From: a bacterium
GTDB taxonomy: Bacteria > Pseudomonadota > Alphaproteobacteria > Caulobacterales > Hyphomonadaceae
Reading direction: 5' to 3'
DNA: 9,935 nt
NCBI GenBank assembly: GCA_030824255.1
Contig: JAVBYB010000119.1
Coordinates: forward strand, 1 to 9,935
Numbering within the stretch: position 1 is the stretch's first letter; each line of letters begins with the position of its first letter. Position numbers and translations under genes: made by a program. The notes under the pieces were generated by a model, which made no database searches, was not told where the DNA came from, and saw only the letters and a program-made list of their open reading frames with translations. Shown here in pieces: positions 1 to 6,512 of this stretch.

Positions 1-57
1 CCGCGCGCGACAGCGTGTTCCGCCGCCATCCACCCCGAGATACAGCGTTTCAGTCAT
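1..57 (-). CDS. nagK: N-acetylglucosamine kinase, BadF/BadG/BcrA/BcrD ATPase family (5' end only, cut by window edge)
   Basis: Reading the minus strand from the ATG at 57-55 gives MTETLYLGVDGGGTRCRAR before the window ends. The run Y-L-G-V-D-G-G-G-T is the N-terminal phosphate-1 ATP-binding motif of the BadF/BadG/BcrA/BcrD fold, and G-V-D-G-G-G-T-x-x-R-A is typical of GlcNAc/GlcN kinases of this fold in amino-sugar clusters. These enzymes are cytoplasmic and make GlcNAc-6-P, the substrate of NagA, from GlcNAc and ATP. An in-frame TAG at 69-67 leaves this ATG as the only plausible start. A purine-rich AAGGGG (64-59) sits almost against the ATG, unusually close for a ribosome binding site. The gene diverges from murQ. 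Only 19 codons are visible, so the substrate (GlcNAc, glucosamine or MurNAc) rests on context. Confidence 0.78.
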   Translation of the reverse strand, partial: MTETLYLGVDGGGTRCRAR

Positions 58-119
58 TCCCCTTGTCTAGCGCGCTTTGCCTGCCATTCAATGTCACCTT
101 GCATTGCCGAGGCGCACAC
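58..119. promoter_or_regulatory. Divergent nagK-murQ promoter/operator region
   Basis: This 62-bp spacer must hold the 5' signals of both divergent genes unless they are expressed from elsewhere. Seen in it: a perfect 8-bp palindrome AGCGCGCT (69-76) and an 18-bp inverted repeat CAATGTCACCTTGCATTG (89-106, 5-bp arms around 8 bases). A possible sigma-70-like promoter for murQ is TTGTCT (63-68), an 18-bp spacer, then TTCAAT (87-92); each box matches consensus at 4 of 6 positions. The inverted repeat would overlap this -10 box and the start site, where a repressor would bind. The murQ ribosome binding site GAGG is at 109-112. The promoter and operator calls are inference; only the repeats are seen directly. 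Confidence 0.35.
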
Positions 120-1007
120 ATGAGCACGGAAGACGTCAGCCCGCGCTATCTCGACCTGGACCGCTGGCCCGCCATCGAACAGGTGAGGGCGCTGCACGAA
201 AGCCAGATCGAGGCCGTAGCCGCCGTCGGTCCCGCTCTGCCGGCCATCGCCGCGGCGGTGGAGCAGGCTGCCATTCGCCTGCGCAGGGGCGGCCGGCTCA
301 TCTATGCCGGCGCGGGCACGTCCGCACGTATTGGCGTGCAGGACGGCGCTGAACTTCTGCCGACCTTCAACTGGCCGGGCGAACAGATCGCTTTCGTCAT
401 TGCGGGCGGCGAAGGCGCCTTGCTACGCGCCGTCGAGAATGCCGAAGATTCCGCCGAAGATGGCGAGCGCCGCATCGCCGACCTCAACCTCACGCCAGAC
501 GACGTCGTCCTCGGCATCGCCGCCAGCGGCAATACGCCCTTCACCGTCGCCGCGCTGAAAGCCGCAAAGGCGCGCGGCGCACTCACCATCGGCATCGCGA
601 ACAATCGGGGCGCACAGCTTCTCGCCGCCAGCGACCATCCAGTCCTGATCGAGACCGGTCCGGAGGCCGTCGCCGGCTCCACGCGCCTCAAGGCCGGCAC
701 TGCTCAGAAGGTGGCGCTCAACATCTTCTCGACCGCAGTGATGGTGCAACTTGGCCGCGTCTATCGCGGACGGATGGTAGACATGCGCCCCACCAACGAA
801 AAGCTGCGCAAGCGATCACAGCAGATGCTGGTCATCCTGACCGACTGCACGGACGCCGTCGCCGCAGACGCACTCAAAAAGGCCGACGGCAATGTGAAAC
901 TCGCCGTCTTGTTGATCGACGGTCTGGACGTTGCGAATGCCGAAGCGCTTCTCGCACGTCACGCCGGAAACCTGCGCGCCGCCCTGGCCGAGCGGAACAC
1001 GCCCTAG
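120..1007 (+). CDS. murQ: N-acetylmuramic acid 6-phosphate etherase
   Basis: MurQ cleaves the D-lactyl ether of MurNAc-6-P in the cytoplasm, giving GlcNAc-6-P and D-lactate, and so feeds peptidoglycan-derived MurNAc into the GlcNAc route. The protein has 295 residues, close to E. coli MurQ. A single SIS domain carries G-A-G-T-S-A-R (64-70) for the sugar phosphate. The two glutamates matching E. coli catalytic Glu83 and Glu114 are E78 (in D-G-A-E-L-L-P-T) and E109 (in A-V-E-N-A-E-D). Other family blocks are I-A-A-S-G-N-T-P (133-140), S-T-R-L-K-A-G-T-A-Q-K (187-197) and T-N-E-K-L (225-229). The ATG at 120 is chosen because GAGG (109-112) lies 7 bases before it; an upstream in-frame ATG at 15 would add an unmatched Arg/Cys-rich leader covering the nagK start. 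The N terminus is shorter and less conserved than in the enterobacterial protein. It converges on nagA with a 4-base overlap. Confidence 0.95.
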   Translation: MSTEDVSPRYLDLDRWPAIEQVRALHESQIEAVAAVGPALPAIAAAVEQAAIRLRRGGRLIYAGAGTSARIGVQDGAELLPTFNWPGEQIAFVIAGGEGALLRAVENAEDSAEDGERRIADLNLTPDDVVLGIAASGNTPFTVAALKAAKARGALTIGIANNRGAQLLAASDHPVLIETGPEAVAGSTRLKAGTAQKVALNIFSTAVMVQLGRVYRGRMVDMRPTNEKLRKRSQQMLVILTDCTDAVAADALKKADGNVKLAVLLIDGLDVANAEALLARHAGNLRAALAERNTP

Positions 1008-2125
1008 CTCACCAGCTTCCCCGCGACCCATACATTCCGTACGTCCAGCTGCGAGGACAGCAACACCATGTCCGCGCGTGCGCCAATTCCGATCCGTCCG
1101 CGCTGCCCTGCGACGCCCAGAAACTCCGCTGGCGTCAGCGTCGCCATCCGCAGGGCATCCGCCGTCGATGCGCCCAGCATCGCCACGGCATTGCGCGCCG
1201 CGCTCGCCATGTCGAGATGCGCGCCCGCCAGCGTCCCGTCCGCCGTCCGCAACGCGCCCTCGCTCACCGTGATCTGCTCGCCGAACAGCTTCATGCCGCT
1301 GTCGTGCGAGCCCACCGTCGCCATCGCGTCCGACACGAGGAAAAGCCTGCTCGCCGTCTTGGCCGCCAGCGCCACGCGCGCGGACATCGGATGCACATGA
1401 ATGCCATCCAGGATCAGCCCCGCCCACGTGCTCGTGTCCGTCAGCGCCACGCCTACCGCGCCCGGCTTGCGCCCCTCCAGCGGCGGCATCGCATTGAACA
1501 GGTGGGTGAACCCGGTTGCGCCAGCTTTCACCAGCGCCTCAACCTGATCATGCGCCGCCGCGGTATGGCCAATGCTCACGACAACGCCAGCCGCGACCAG
1601 CGCTCTCACATCCTCCGGCGACGCCTGTTCGGGCGCCACCGTCACCATGACAGGCCACGCCCGCTTCGCCGTCAGGTCGCGCAGGTCGCCCGCATCCAGC
1701 GCACGCAGGAAGCCTTGCGGATGCACGCCGCGCTTGGGCGCCGACAGCCAAGGACCCTCGAGATGCAGCCCCAGCAGCCCCTGGACCTCCTCCGCAATCG
1801 CCTGATCCATGGCTGCGATCGCCCTGCCGATCTTGCCGCGCTCATCCGTAATCAGCGTCGCCATCAGGCTCGTCACGCCCAGCTGCCCATGCGCCGCTGT
1901 TATCGTCCGCAGCGTCTCCAGCGTTGGCGCATCGTTGAACAGAACGCCGCCACCGCCATTCACCTGCGCGTCGATCAATCCCGGCGCGAGTATGCCCTCG
2001 AGCAGGCTCGCATTCGCGGCGACGCCCGGCGTCACGTCGGCGATCAGTCCGCCGCGAATGTGAACGGTCGCCCGCTCCAGAAGCTCCGTTCCAGTGAAGA
2101 CGCATTCCGCCGCAAGGCTCAGCAT
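1004..2125 (-). CDS. nagA: N-acetylglucosamine-6-phosphate deacetylase
   Basis: NagA hydrolyses GlcNAc-6-P to GlcN-6-P and acetate in the cytoplasm. The protein has 373 residues, usual for this amidohydrolase-superfamily TIM barrel. In order: a small beta-sandwich N terminus; A-P-G-L-I-D-A-Q-V-N-G (47-57) with the substrate-contacting Q-x-N; H-L-E-G-P-W-L (121-127), E123 being the metal-ligand glutamate; S-I-G-H-T (184-188) and F-T-H-L-F-N-A-M-P (206-214) with metal-binding H187 and H208; D-G-I-H-V-H (240-245); and S-D-A-M (265-268) with catalytic D266. G-T-L-A-G (297-301) and the C-terminal A-R-A-D-M-V (349-354) also fit. The ATG at 2125 is one base after the nagB-II stop, with GGAG (2139-2136) inside the upstream gene as likely ribosome binding site, so the two are probably one operon and translationally coupled. 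Its 3' end overlaps the murQ stop. Confidence 0.96.
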   Translation of the reverse strand: MLSLAAECVFTGTELLERATVHIRGGLIADVTPGVAANASLLEGILAPGLIDAQVNGGGGVLFNDAPTLETLRTITAAHGQLGVTSLMATLITDERGKIGRAIAAMDQAIAEEVQGLLGLHLEGPWLSAPKRGVHPQGFLRALDAGDLRDLTAKRAWPVMVTVAPEQASPEDVRALVAAGVVVSIGHTAAAHDQVEALVKAGATGFTHLFNAMPPLEGRKPGAVGVALTDTSTWAGLILDGIHVHPMSARVALAAKTASRLFLVSDAMATVGSHDSGMKLFGEQITVSEGALRTADGTLAGAHLDMASAARNAVAMLGASTADALRMATLTPAEFLGVAGQRGRIGIGARADMVLLSSQLDVRNVWVAGKLVS

Positions 2126-2139
2126 GTCACCGCGTCTCC
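2123..2139 (-). promoter_or_regulatory. nagB-II/nagA junction (TGA-C-ATG) with ribosome binding site
   Basis: On the minus strand the nagB-II stop TGA (2129-2127), a single C (2126) and the nagA ATG (2125-2123) are contiguous. GGAG at 2139-2136, within the nagB-II coding sequence, lies 10 bases before the nagA start. This spacing is typical of translational coupling and keeps deacetylase and deaminase synthesis in step. Confidence 0.6.
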
Positions 2140-3152
2140 GTAACCTTGCTCAGCATCGGCGGCCGGTCCGGCGACCGCCCGCGACGCAAGGCCGTGTCAT
2201 TGGCAAAGAGGTAGAACCGCATCAGCATCGAGATCAGCTCCAGCACCGGCTCATCGTCCGCCGGTACATGCACGCCCGGCAATGCCGCATCCGGCGATAT
2301 CAACAGAACGGACGCTCCCTGCTGCATCAGGTCTGCCGCCAGCGTCTTCAACCCCTCAAACGCCTGATCCCGCTGCGCGAAGATGATCACGCGTAGGGCA
2401 GGGCCCGCCAGCGCATAAGGCCCGTGCTTGATCTCCGCGCCGCTGATGGCCTCCGCATGCAGCCCGCTCGTTTCCTTCAGCTTCAGCGCCGCCTCTGCTG
2501 CAATCGCAAGACCCGGCCCGCGTCCCACGACATAAACCGGCCCGTCGCCATCCAGGAACGTCGTCGCGCTCGTCCAGTCCGACGCCAGTCCTGCGCCAAG
2601 CGCACCCTCCGCCCGCGCGAACGCCGCGATCATCCCCGCGTCATTCCGCCAATGAGCCACAAGCCCCAGCACCAGCAACATCGCCGCCGCGCAGGATTTT
2701 GTCGCAGCAACGCTTGTCTCCGGCCCCGCCATCAACGGCAGCGTCACATCGACGACGTCCGCCAGCGGTGAAGCCGTGTCGTTGATCAGCCCGATCCGCA
2801 GAACGTCCGCCCCTGTCGCCGCGCGACAGAACTCGATCAGGTCAGGGCTCCGCCCTGATTGCGATATCGCCAGCACGATTGCCTTCTCGAGCTTCAACCG
2901 CGCGCCATAGATTGAATGAACGGATGGTGCAGCGGAAACGGTCGGAATCCCCAGACGCGTCTCCAGCACATATTTCGCCAGCAACGCGGCTGCGTCAGAA
3001 CTTCCCCGTCCCACCGCCAGCGCATAGCGCGGCTCCAGCGTGCGCAGTCGCGCGCCCAGTTCGCTCAGCTGCGCGCCGGCGCCAGACGCCAGCCGTCGGG
3101 CGACGGCCGGCGCCTCGCGCGCTTCCATTTCCATGAGGGTCAGCTTGGTCAT
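2127..3152 (-). CDS. nagB-II: Glucosamine-6-phosphate deaminase, NagB-II type (double-SIS protein related to the GlmS isomerase domain)
   Basis: The protein has 341 residues and two SIS domains without the GlmS glutaminase domain. NagB-II enzymes convert GlcN-6-P to fructose-6-P and ammonia, replacing the unrelated classical NagB. Landmarks: V-G-R-G-S-S-D-A (47-54) and S-Q-S-G-R-S-P-D (97-104) in SIS 1; E-T-S-V-A-A-T-K-S (145-153); V-G-R-G-P-G (209-214) and A-A-L-K-L-K-E-T (221-228) in SIS 2; A-E-I-K-H-G-P (239-245), the GlmS-like active-site loop; and the C-terminal L-S-K-V-T-E-T-R (334-341). The ATG at 3152 is preferred because the family starts near the M-E-x-E-A motif. The same frame runs upstream to an ATG at 3239, but those 29 residues are Cys/Arg/Trp-rich and unlike the family. 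No clear Shine-Dalgarno precedes 3152; an internal ATG at 3134 is an alternative. Deaminase is favoured over aminotransferase or AgaS because nagA follows directly. Confidence 0.88.
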   Translation of the reverse strand: MTKLTLMEMEAREAPAVARRLASGAGAQLSELGARLRTLEPRYALAVGRGSSDAAALLAKYVLETRLGIPTVSAAPSVHSIYGARLKLEKAIVLAISQSGRSPDLIEFCRAATGADVLRIGLINDTASPLADVVDVTLPLMAGPETSVAATKSCAAAMLLVLGLVAHWRNDAGMIAAFARAEGALGAGLASDWTSATTFLDGDGPVYVVGRGPGLAIAAEAALKLKETSGLHAEAISGAEIKHGPYALAGPALRVIIFAQRDQAFEGLKTLAADLMQQGASVLLISPDAALPGVHVPADDEPVLELISMLMRFYLFANDTALRRGRSPDRPPMLSKVTETR

Positions 3153-3170
3153 TTCGTGAAAGAATGGACC
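3147..3170. promoter_or_regulatory. Imperfect inverted repeat over the nagB-II start codon
   Basis: GGTCATT (3147-3153) and AATGGACC (3163-3170) are inverted copies apart from one extra base in the right arm; between them lies a smaller palindrome TTTC-GT-GAAA (3152-3161). The element includes the nagB-II ATG (3152-3150). It could be a repressor site just downstream of a promoter or an RNA hairpin limiting initiation. The repeat is seen; the role is inferred and weak. Confidence 0.25.
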
Positions 3171-3419
3171 AATCGCCCACGCTCCACAACGGCGACAAAT
3201 CAGAGGTTTCGGGCTTGTTCCAGCCGCCATCGACGCCACGCCACGCCATGGCTACGGCGTCCGGCGCTATGCTTTGCGATCGCTTGTTCGCCGCCTGTCT
3301 TGGCGATTGATCACGGGTGCTCACCGGTGACGCAGTCAGGCCACACCCGGTCTCCGCCTAGCGCGCGCAGTGCTCTCTGTCACAAGACTGTCGAGTTCCT
3401 CCGCTAGGGGACCGACTGC

Positions 3420-3435
3420 AGTTTGCCGGCAACTT
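3420..3435. promoter_or_regulatory. Candidate LacI-type operator upstream of the receptor
   Basis: The 16-mer AGTTTGCCGGCAACTT has 6 of 8 symmetric pairs around a central CG, with a perfect 10-bp core TTGCCGGCAA (3423-3432). LacI-family repressors, including the NagQ type known to control GlcNAc genes in proteobacteria, generally bind such CG-centred palindromes. It lies about 165 bp before the receptor start. No regulator gene is visible, and the other intergenic region has no copy, so this is tentative. Confidence 0.22.
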
Positions 3436-3475
3436 TCGCCGTCTTCACCAGCGTGAATCATCCGCTGTGCTGTCC

Positions 3476-3493
3476 TCGCCTCTTCGCAGGCGA
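3476..3493. other. Stem-loop in the presumed receptor leader
   Basis: TCGCCT (3476-3481) pairs with AGGCGA (3488-3493) around a 6-base loop CTTCGC. Flanking ATCATC (3457-3462) and GATGAT (3492-3497) are also complementary; since they share bases 3492-3493 with the inner stem, the two pairings partly compete. Whether it lies inside a transcript depends on the unknown start site. Confidence 0.25.
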
Positions 3494-3587
3494 TGATCCG
3501 GTGAAGGCCGAAACAGGGCTTAGAGGCTGCGCTCAGCAACACAGGCCCGGCGCGTGCCGGACAGAAGCCGCATTGAGTTTCGCGGCT

Positions 3588-3593
3588 GGAGGA
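3588..3593 (+). promoter_or_regulatory. Ribosome binding site of the TonB-dependent receptor
   Basis: GGAGGA is a near-perfect Shine-Dalgarno with a 7-base spacer to the ATG at 3601, the strongest such site in the window. It fixes the receptor start and fits high expression of an outer-membrane protein. Confidence 0.8.
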
Positions 3594-3600
3594 TGTCGTC

Positions 3601-6486
3601 ATGACCAAGGTTAGATCGTTCTTGTCCAGCGTAAGTCTCGCGCCAGTTTTGCTGTGCCTTGGCCTGACGTCGGTGACACTCACGGGCATCCCCGGCGCCG
3701 TCGCCCAGACCAGCAGCGGCTCGCTCTCCGGTCAGGTTGCCAACCAGGCCGATGGCTCCCCGCTTGAAGGCGTCCAGGTTGAAGCTGGCGGCGCGGTCGC
3801 AGTCACCGACAGCCAGGGCCGCTTCCGTTTCGGGAACCTTCCGGTCGGCCCACATACTGTCTCCGCCTCGTATCTCGGCCTCGCCACATCCCAGCAAACT
3901 GTCGACATCGCTGCCGGCGCTGAAGCGGCGCTGAACCTGTCGCTCGGGCAGGAAACAGACGTTGTCGTGATCCAGGGCCAGCGCGCCGGTCAGGCCCGCG
4001 CCCTCAACCAGCAACGCGCGGCAACCAATGCCCGAAACGTCGTCTCCGCTGACCAGGCCGGTCGCTTCCCGGACATGAACGCTGCTGAATCGCTCCGCCG
4101 CGCGCCGGGCGTCACGGTCCAGCGCGAAGTCACGGGCGGGGAAGGGCGCTACGTCTCGATTCGCGGCCTCGATAGCGGCCTCAACAATACGCAGATCAAC
4201 GGTATGAACGCCGCGCAGCCGGAGAAGGAAAACCGCCGTGTGCCTCTGGACATGATCCAGACGAGCGCGCTGTCGCAGATCACCGTGCACAAATCGCTCA
4301 CGCCAGACATGGACGCCGATGGCGTCGGCGGCGCAGTGGAGCTCGAAACGGCCACGGCGTTCGATTTCAACGGCCCGGTGGCGGATTTCACCCTGCGCGC
4401 CTACCAGCAGGATCTCGCAGGCAAGGCAGGACCGATCGCAGAAGCGACGCTTGCGACCCAGTTCGGCGCCAACAATGAATTCGGCATCCTCGTCTCCGGC
4501 GCCTATGCGAAGCGCGACACGCAGGGCTTCGTTTTCTATAATGACGAAGACCAGCTCGCCTTCGTTGAAGATGACCCGTCCTCGGGCGTGACGCCGATCC
4601 AGTTCCACGAAACCGAATACCAGAACAAGCGCGAGACGATCTCCGCCAACGTCGCCCTCAACTGGGCCATGTCCGAAGCGACCGATCTCACTTTCCGCGC
4701 CAGCTTCAACCGTCTCTACGATCAGGAACAGAGCCGCGCGCTCTATTTCGAGGCTGGCACGGATGAGTACGACGCCGATGGCGTCTTGATCCAGACGGAG
4801 CCGGGCACGGCCAACATTTTCAACCAGTATGAAGAGACCGAACTGACCCAGCACGCCTACATTCTCGAAGGCGAGACGCGCCAGGGCGCGCTGACATGGG
4901 ATTACAGCCTCGGCTATTCCGAAGCGATTCGCGAAGAACCTTTCGACAATGAGGTGGCCTTCACGAAGGAGCTGGAAAGCAACCTGATGGGCTACACGCG
5001 CGATGGTTCCTTCCCGGTTCCCAACCTCACGCCTGCAGACATCGCCGCCATCGCCGATCCGGATGGCTATGTCCTCGGCTACAACGACATCGATCAGGAC
5101 GACTCGCGCAACAATCGCATCGCCGCGAAGCTCGACATGACCTACGATCTTGCCTCGGGCTGGCTTAGCCAGATCAAGGCCGGCGCCAAGGTCGAGCGTT
5201 CCGAGCGCACGCTGTTCGAAGCGAACATCATGGAGCTGACCGGGCCGTTGACGCTGGACGCGTTCGGTGTCGGACAGCTTGTCGATGTGTCCGCGTCGGG
5301 CGCGCCCTATCCGGCGTATCTCTCCCTGAACCAGAACCGTGTTCGCGCCTGGCGCACCTACTCGCAGAGCCTCGTTGACGCCAATCCCGGCGACTACACG
5401 AACGAATATGTCGAAGACGATGGCATCCCGCAGGACGAAGACAGCTACACCAGCCGCGAAGATATCTATGCCGGCTACGTGATGGGCCGCATGGAGCAGG
5501 ACGACTGGGATCTGACCGCCGGTCTCCGCATCGACTACGCCAGCGTCGAGTCCGACAATTACGAAGCGATCGCGCTGGAAGGCGCCGACCCGATCTTCAA
5601 CCGCATTACATCGTCGGCGGATTACACCTCCGTCCTGCCGCGCGTGCAGTTCAACTACCGCCCGGACAACGCCAGCGTGTTCCGAGCTTCCTACTTTACC
5701 TCGATCGCACGCCCGGAGCCGCTGTTCATCTCCGGCGCCATCGAAGTCGAGGAAGAGGACGGCGAGGTTGATATCACGCTGGGGAATCCGGGCCTTGAGC
5801 CCGCCTACGCGCACAGCCTCGATTTCAGCTTCGAACACTACATGGACAATGTCGGCGTCATCTCGGCCGGCGTCTATGCGAAGCTGATCGACAAGTTCAT
5901 CTTCAGCGGCATCGCGCCGGAAACCGAAGGCGATCGCGAGCGGTTCGAGAATGATCCACGCCTCGTCGGCCGCGTAATCGATGACGTGACGACCTACACT
6001 AACGGCGATCAGGCCGTGATCTATGGTCTCGAGCTCAACTACGTCCAGAACTTCACATCCCTGCCGGATGCGTGGGGCGGTCTCGGCGTCTATGCCAACC
6101 TCACCTTTCAGGACAGCGACGCCGACGTCGGTATCGAGGATGTGCCGGATGGCGAGTTCTTCTACGCTCCCAGCCTGTTTTACACCGCCGCGCTGACCTA
6201 CCAGAAGTATGGCGTCGAAGGATCGCTAGCCTATTCATGGCGTGATTCACAGGCCGTACGCTTCTCGACCTACAACACCCGCATCGTCGAGGAGCCCTAC
6301 AGCTCGCTCGATGCGCAGATCGCCTGGCGTCTGAACGACCGTGTCCGACTGTCGCTTGATGCTGTTGATATTCTGAACGACGGTAGCGATCCGGTTGTCG
6401 ATGAACGCTTCGGCGAAGGCGGCCCGCTTGAAGGCGCAACCTACACCGGTCGCACGATCACCGCAGGGATCAACGTCAGGTTCTGA
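3601..6486 (+). CDS. TonB-dependent outer-membrane receptor, Xanthomonas-Caulobacter type (likely amino-sugar/chitooligosaccharide or muropeptide sugar uptake)
   Basis: The 961-residue protein begins with a signal peptide (about 1-35; basic start, hydrophobic core at 13-28, A-V-A|Q cleavage at 35/36). A carboxypeptidase-regulatory-like beta domain spans about 40-115 (S-G-Q-V ... T-D-S-Q-G-R-F-R-F-G-N-L-P-V-G). A TonB-box-like stretch D-V-V-V-I-Q-G-Q follows (120-127), then the plug (about 140-250) with G-R-F-P-D-M-N-A-A-E-S-L-R-R-A-P-G-V (154-171) and Y-V-S-I-R-G-L (184-190), and a 22-strand-type barrel ending in the usual terminal Phe (V-R-F). The plug motifs are those of the Xanthomonas-Caulobacter TonB-receptor family. 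Receptors of this family beside nag genes (called NagP, or NagA in Caulobacter) import GlcNAc or chitooligosaccharides with TonB-ExbBD energy. The neighbouring murQ makes MurNAc-containing sugars possible too; the substrate is inferred from context only. A terminator follows. Confidence 0.9.
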   Translation: MTKVRSFLSSVSLAPVLLCLGLTSVTLTGIPGAVAQTSSGSLSGQVANQADGSPLEGVQVEAGGAVAVTDSQGRFRFGNLPVGPHTVSASYLGLATSQQTVDIAAGAEAALNLSLGQETDVVVIQGQRAGQARALNQQRAATNARNVVSADQAGRFPDMNAAESLRRAPGVTVQREVTGGEGRYVSIRGLDSGLNNTQINGMNAAQPEKENRRVPLDMIQTSALSQITVHKSLTPDMDADGVGGAVELETATAFDFNGPVADFTLRAYQQDLAGKAGPIAEATLATQFGANNEFGILVSGAYAKRDTQGFVFYNDEDQLAFVEDDPSSGVTPIQFHETEYQNKRETISANVALNWAMSEATDLTFRASFNRLYDQEQSRALYFEAGTDEYDADGVLIQTEPGTANIFNQYEETELTQHAYILEGETRQGALTWDYSLGYSEAIREEPFDNEVAFTKELESNLMGYTRDGSFPVPNLTPADIAAIADPDGYVLGYNDIDQDDSRNNRIAAKLDMTYDLASGWLSQIKAGAKVERSERTLFEANIMELTGPLTLDAFGVGQLVDVSASGAPYPAYLSLNQNRVRAWRTYSQSLVDANPGDYTNEYVEDDGIPQDEDSYTSREDIYAGYVMGRMEQDDWDLTAGLRIDYASVESDNYEAIALEGADPIFNRITSSADYTSVLPRVQFNYRPDNASVFRASYFTSIARPEPLFISGAIEVEEEDGEVDITLGNPGLEPAYAHSLDFSFEHYMDNVGVISAGVYAKLIDKFIFSGIAPETEGDRERFENDPRLVGRVIDDVTTYTNGDQAVIYGLELNYVQNFTSLPDAWGGLGVYANLTFQDSDADVGIEDVPDGEFFYAPSLFYTAALTYQKYGVEGSLAYSWRDSQAVRFSTYNTRIVEEPYSSLDAQIAWRLNDRVRLSLDAVDILNDGSDPVVDERFGEGGPLEGATYTGRTITAGINVRF

Positions 6487-6512
6487 CCTCAGCCGAGCCA
6501 GCGCACCGAAAC

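Larger units (their letters stand above)
3153..3600. other. 448-bp divergent intergenic region between nagB-II and the TonB-dependent receptor
   Basis: No convincing gene is seen here. Short open frames on both strands are Arg/Cys-rich, match no family I recognise, and run into the neighbouring genes. Contents: the inverted repeat at the nagB-II start (3147-3170); a perfect palindrome TTGCCGGCAA with central CG (3423-3432); a hairpin TCGCCT-CTTCGC-AGGCGA (3476-3493), nested in a longer pairing of ATCATC (3457-3462) with GATGAT (3492-3497); a hairpin CCGGC-GCGT-GCCGG (3547-3560); and the receptor ribosome binding site. I could not place -35/-10 boxes with confidence on either strand. The length leaves room for a regulated receptor promoter and a long structured leader. 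Confidence 0.5.

Noticed and set aside
67..75. The 9-mer CTAGCGCGC occurs both before murQ (67-75) and before the receptor (3358-3366).
   Set aside because: The flanks do not match, and a 9-base GC-rich word shared by two short regions is expected by chance; not enough to call a common operator.
15..119. A longer murQ start at 15.
   Set aside because: The extra 35 residues have no family match, overlap the divergent kinase start, and lack the ribosome binding site that serves the ATG at 120.
1217..2143. A 308-codon plus-strand open frame opposite nagA.
   Set aside because: Arg/His/Gln-rich composition with no recognisable motif; it is a shadow of nagA, which has all catalytic residues.
3153..3239. 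A longer nagB-II N terminus from ATG 3239.
   Set aside because: The 29 added residues are Cys/Arg/Trp-rich and unlike NagB-II proteins, which start close to the residue-1 Met at 3152.
3336..3689. Possible small genes in the nagB-II/receptor intergenic region (for example a 117-codon minus-strand frame, and a 63-codon plus-strand frame at 3423-3614).
   Set aside because: No recognisable motif, they run into the receptor coding region, and composition looks non-coding.
3520..5838. A 772-codon open frame on the minus strand opposite the receptor.
   Set aside because: Its codons occupy exactly the same triplets as the receptor gene, so it stays open merely because TTA, CTA and TCA are rare in that GC-rich gene. 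It matches no family, and the plus-strand receptor has signal peptide, plug and barrel motifs plus a strong ribosome binding site.
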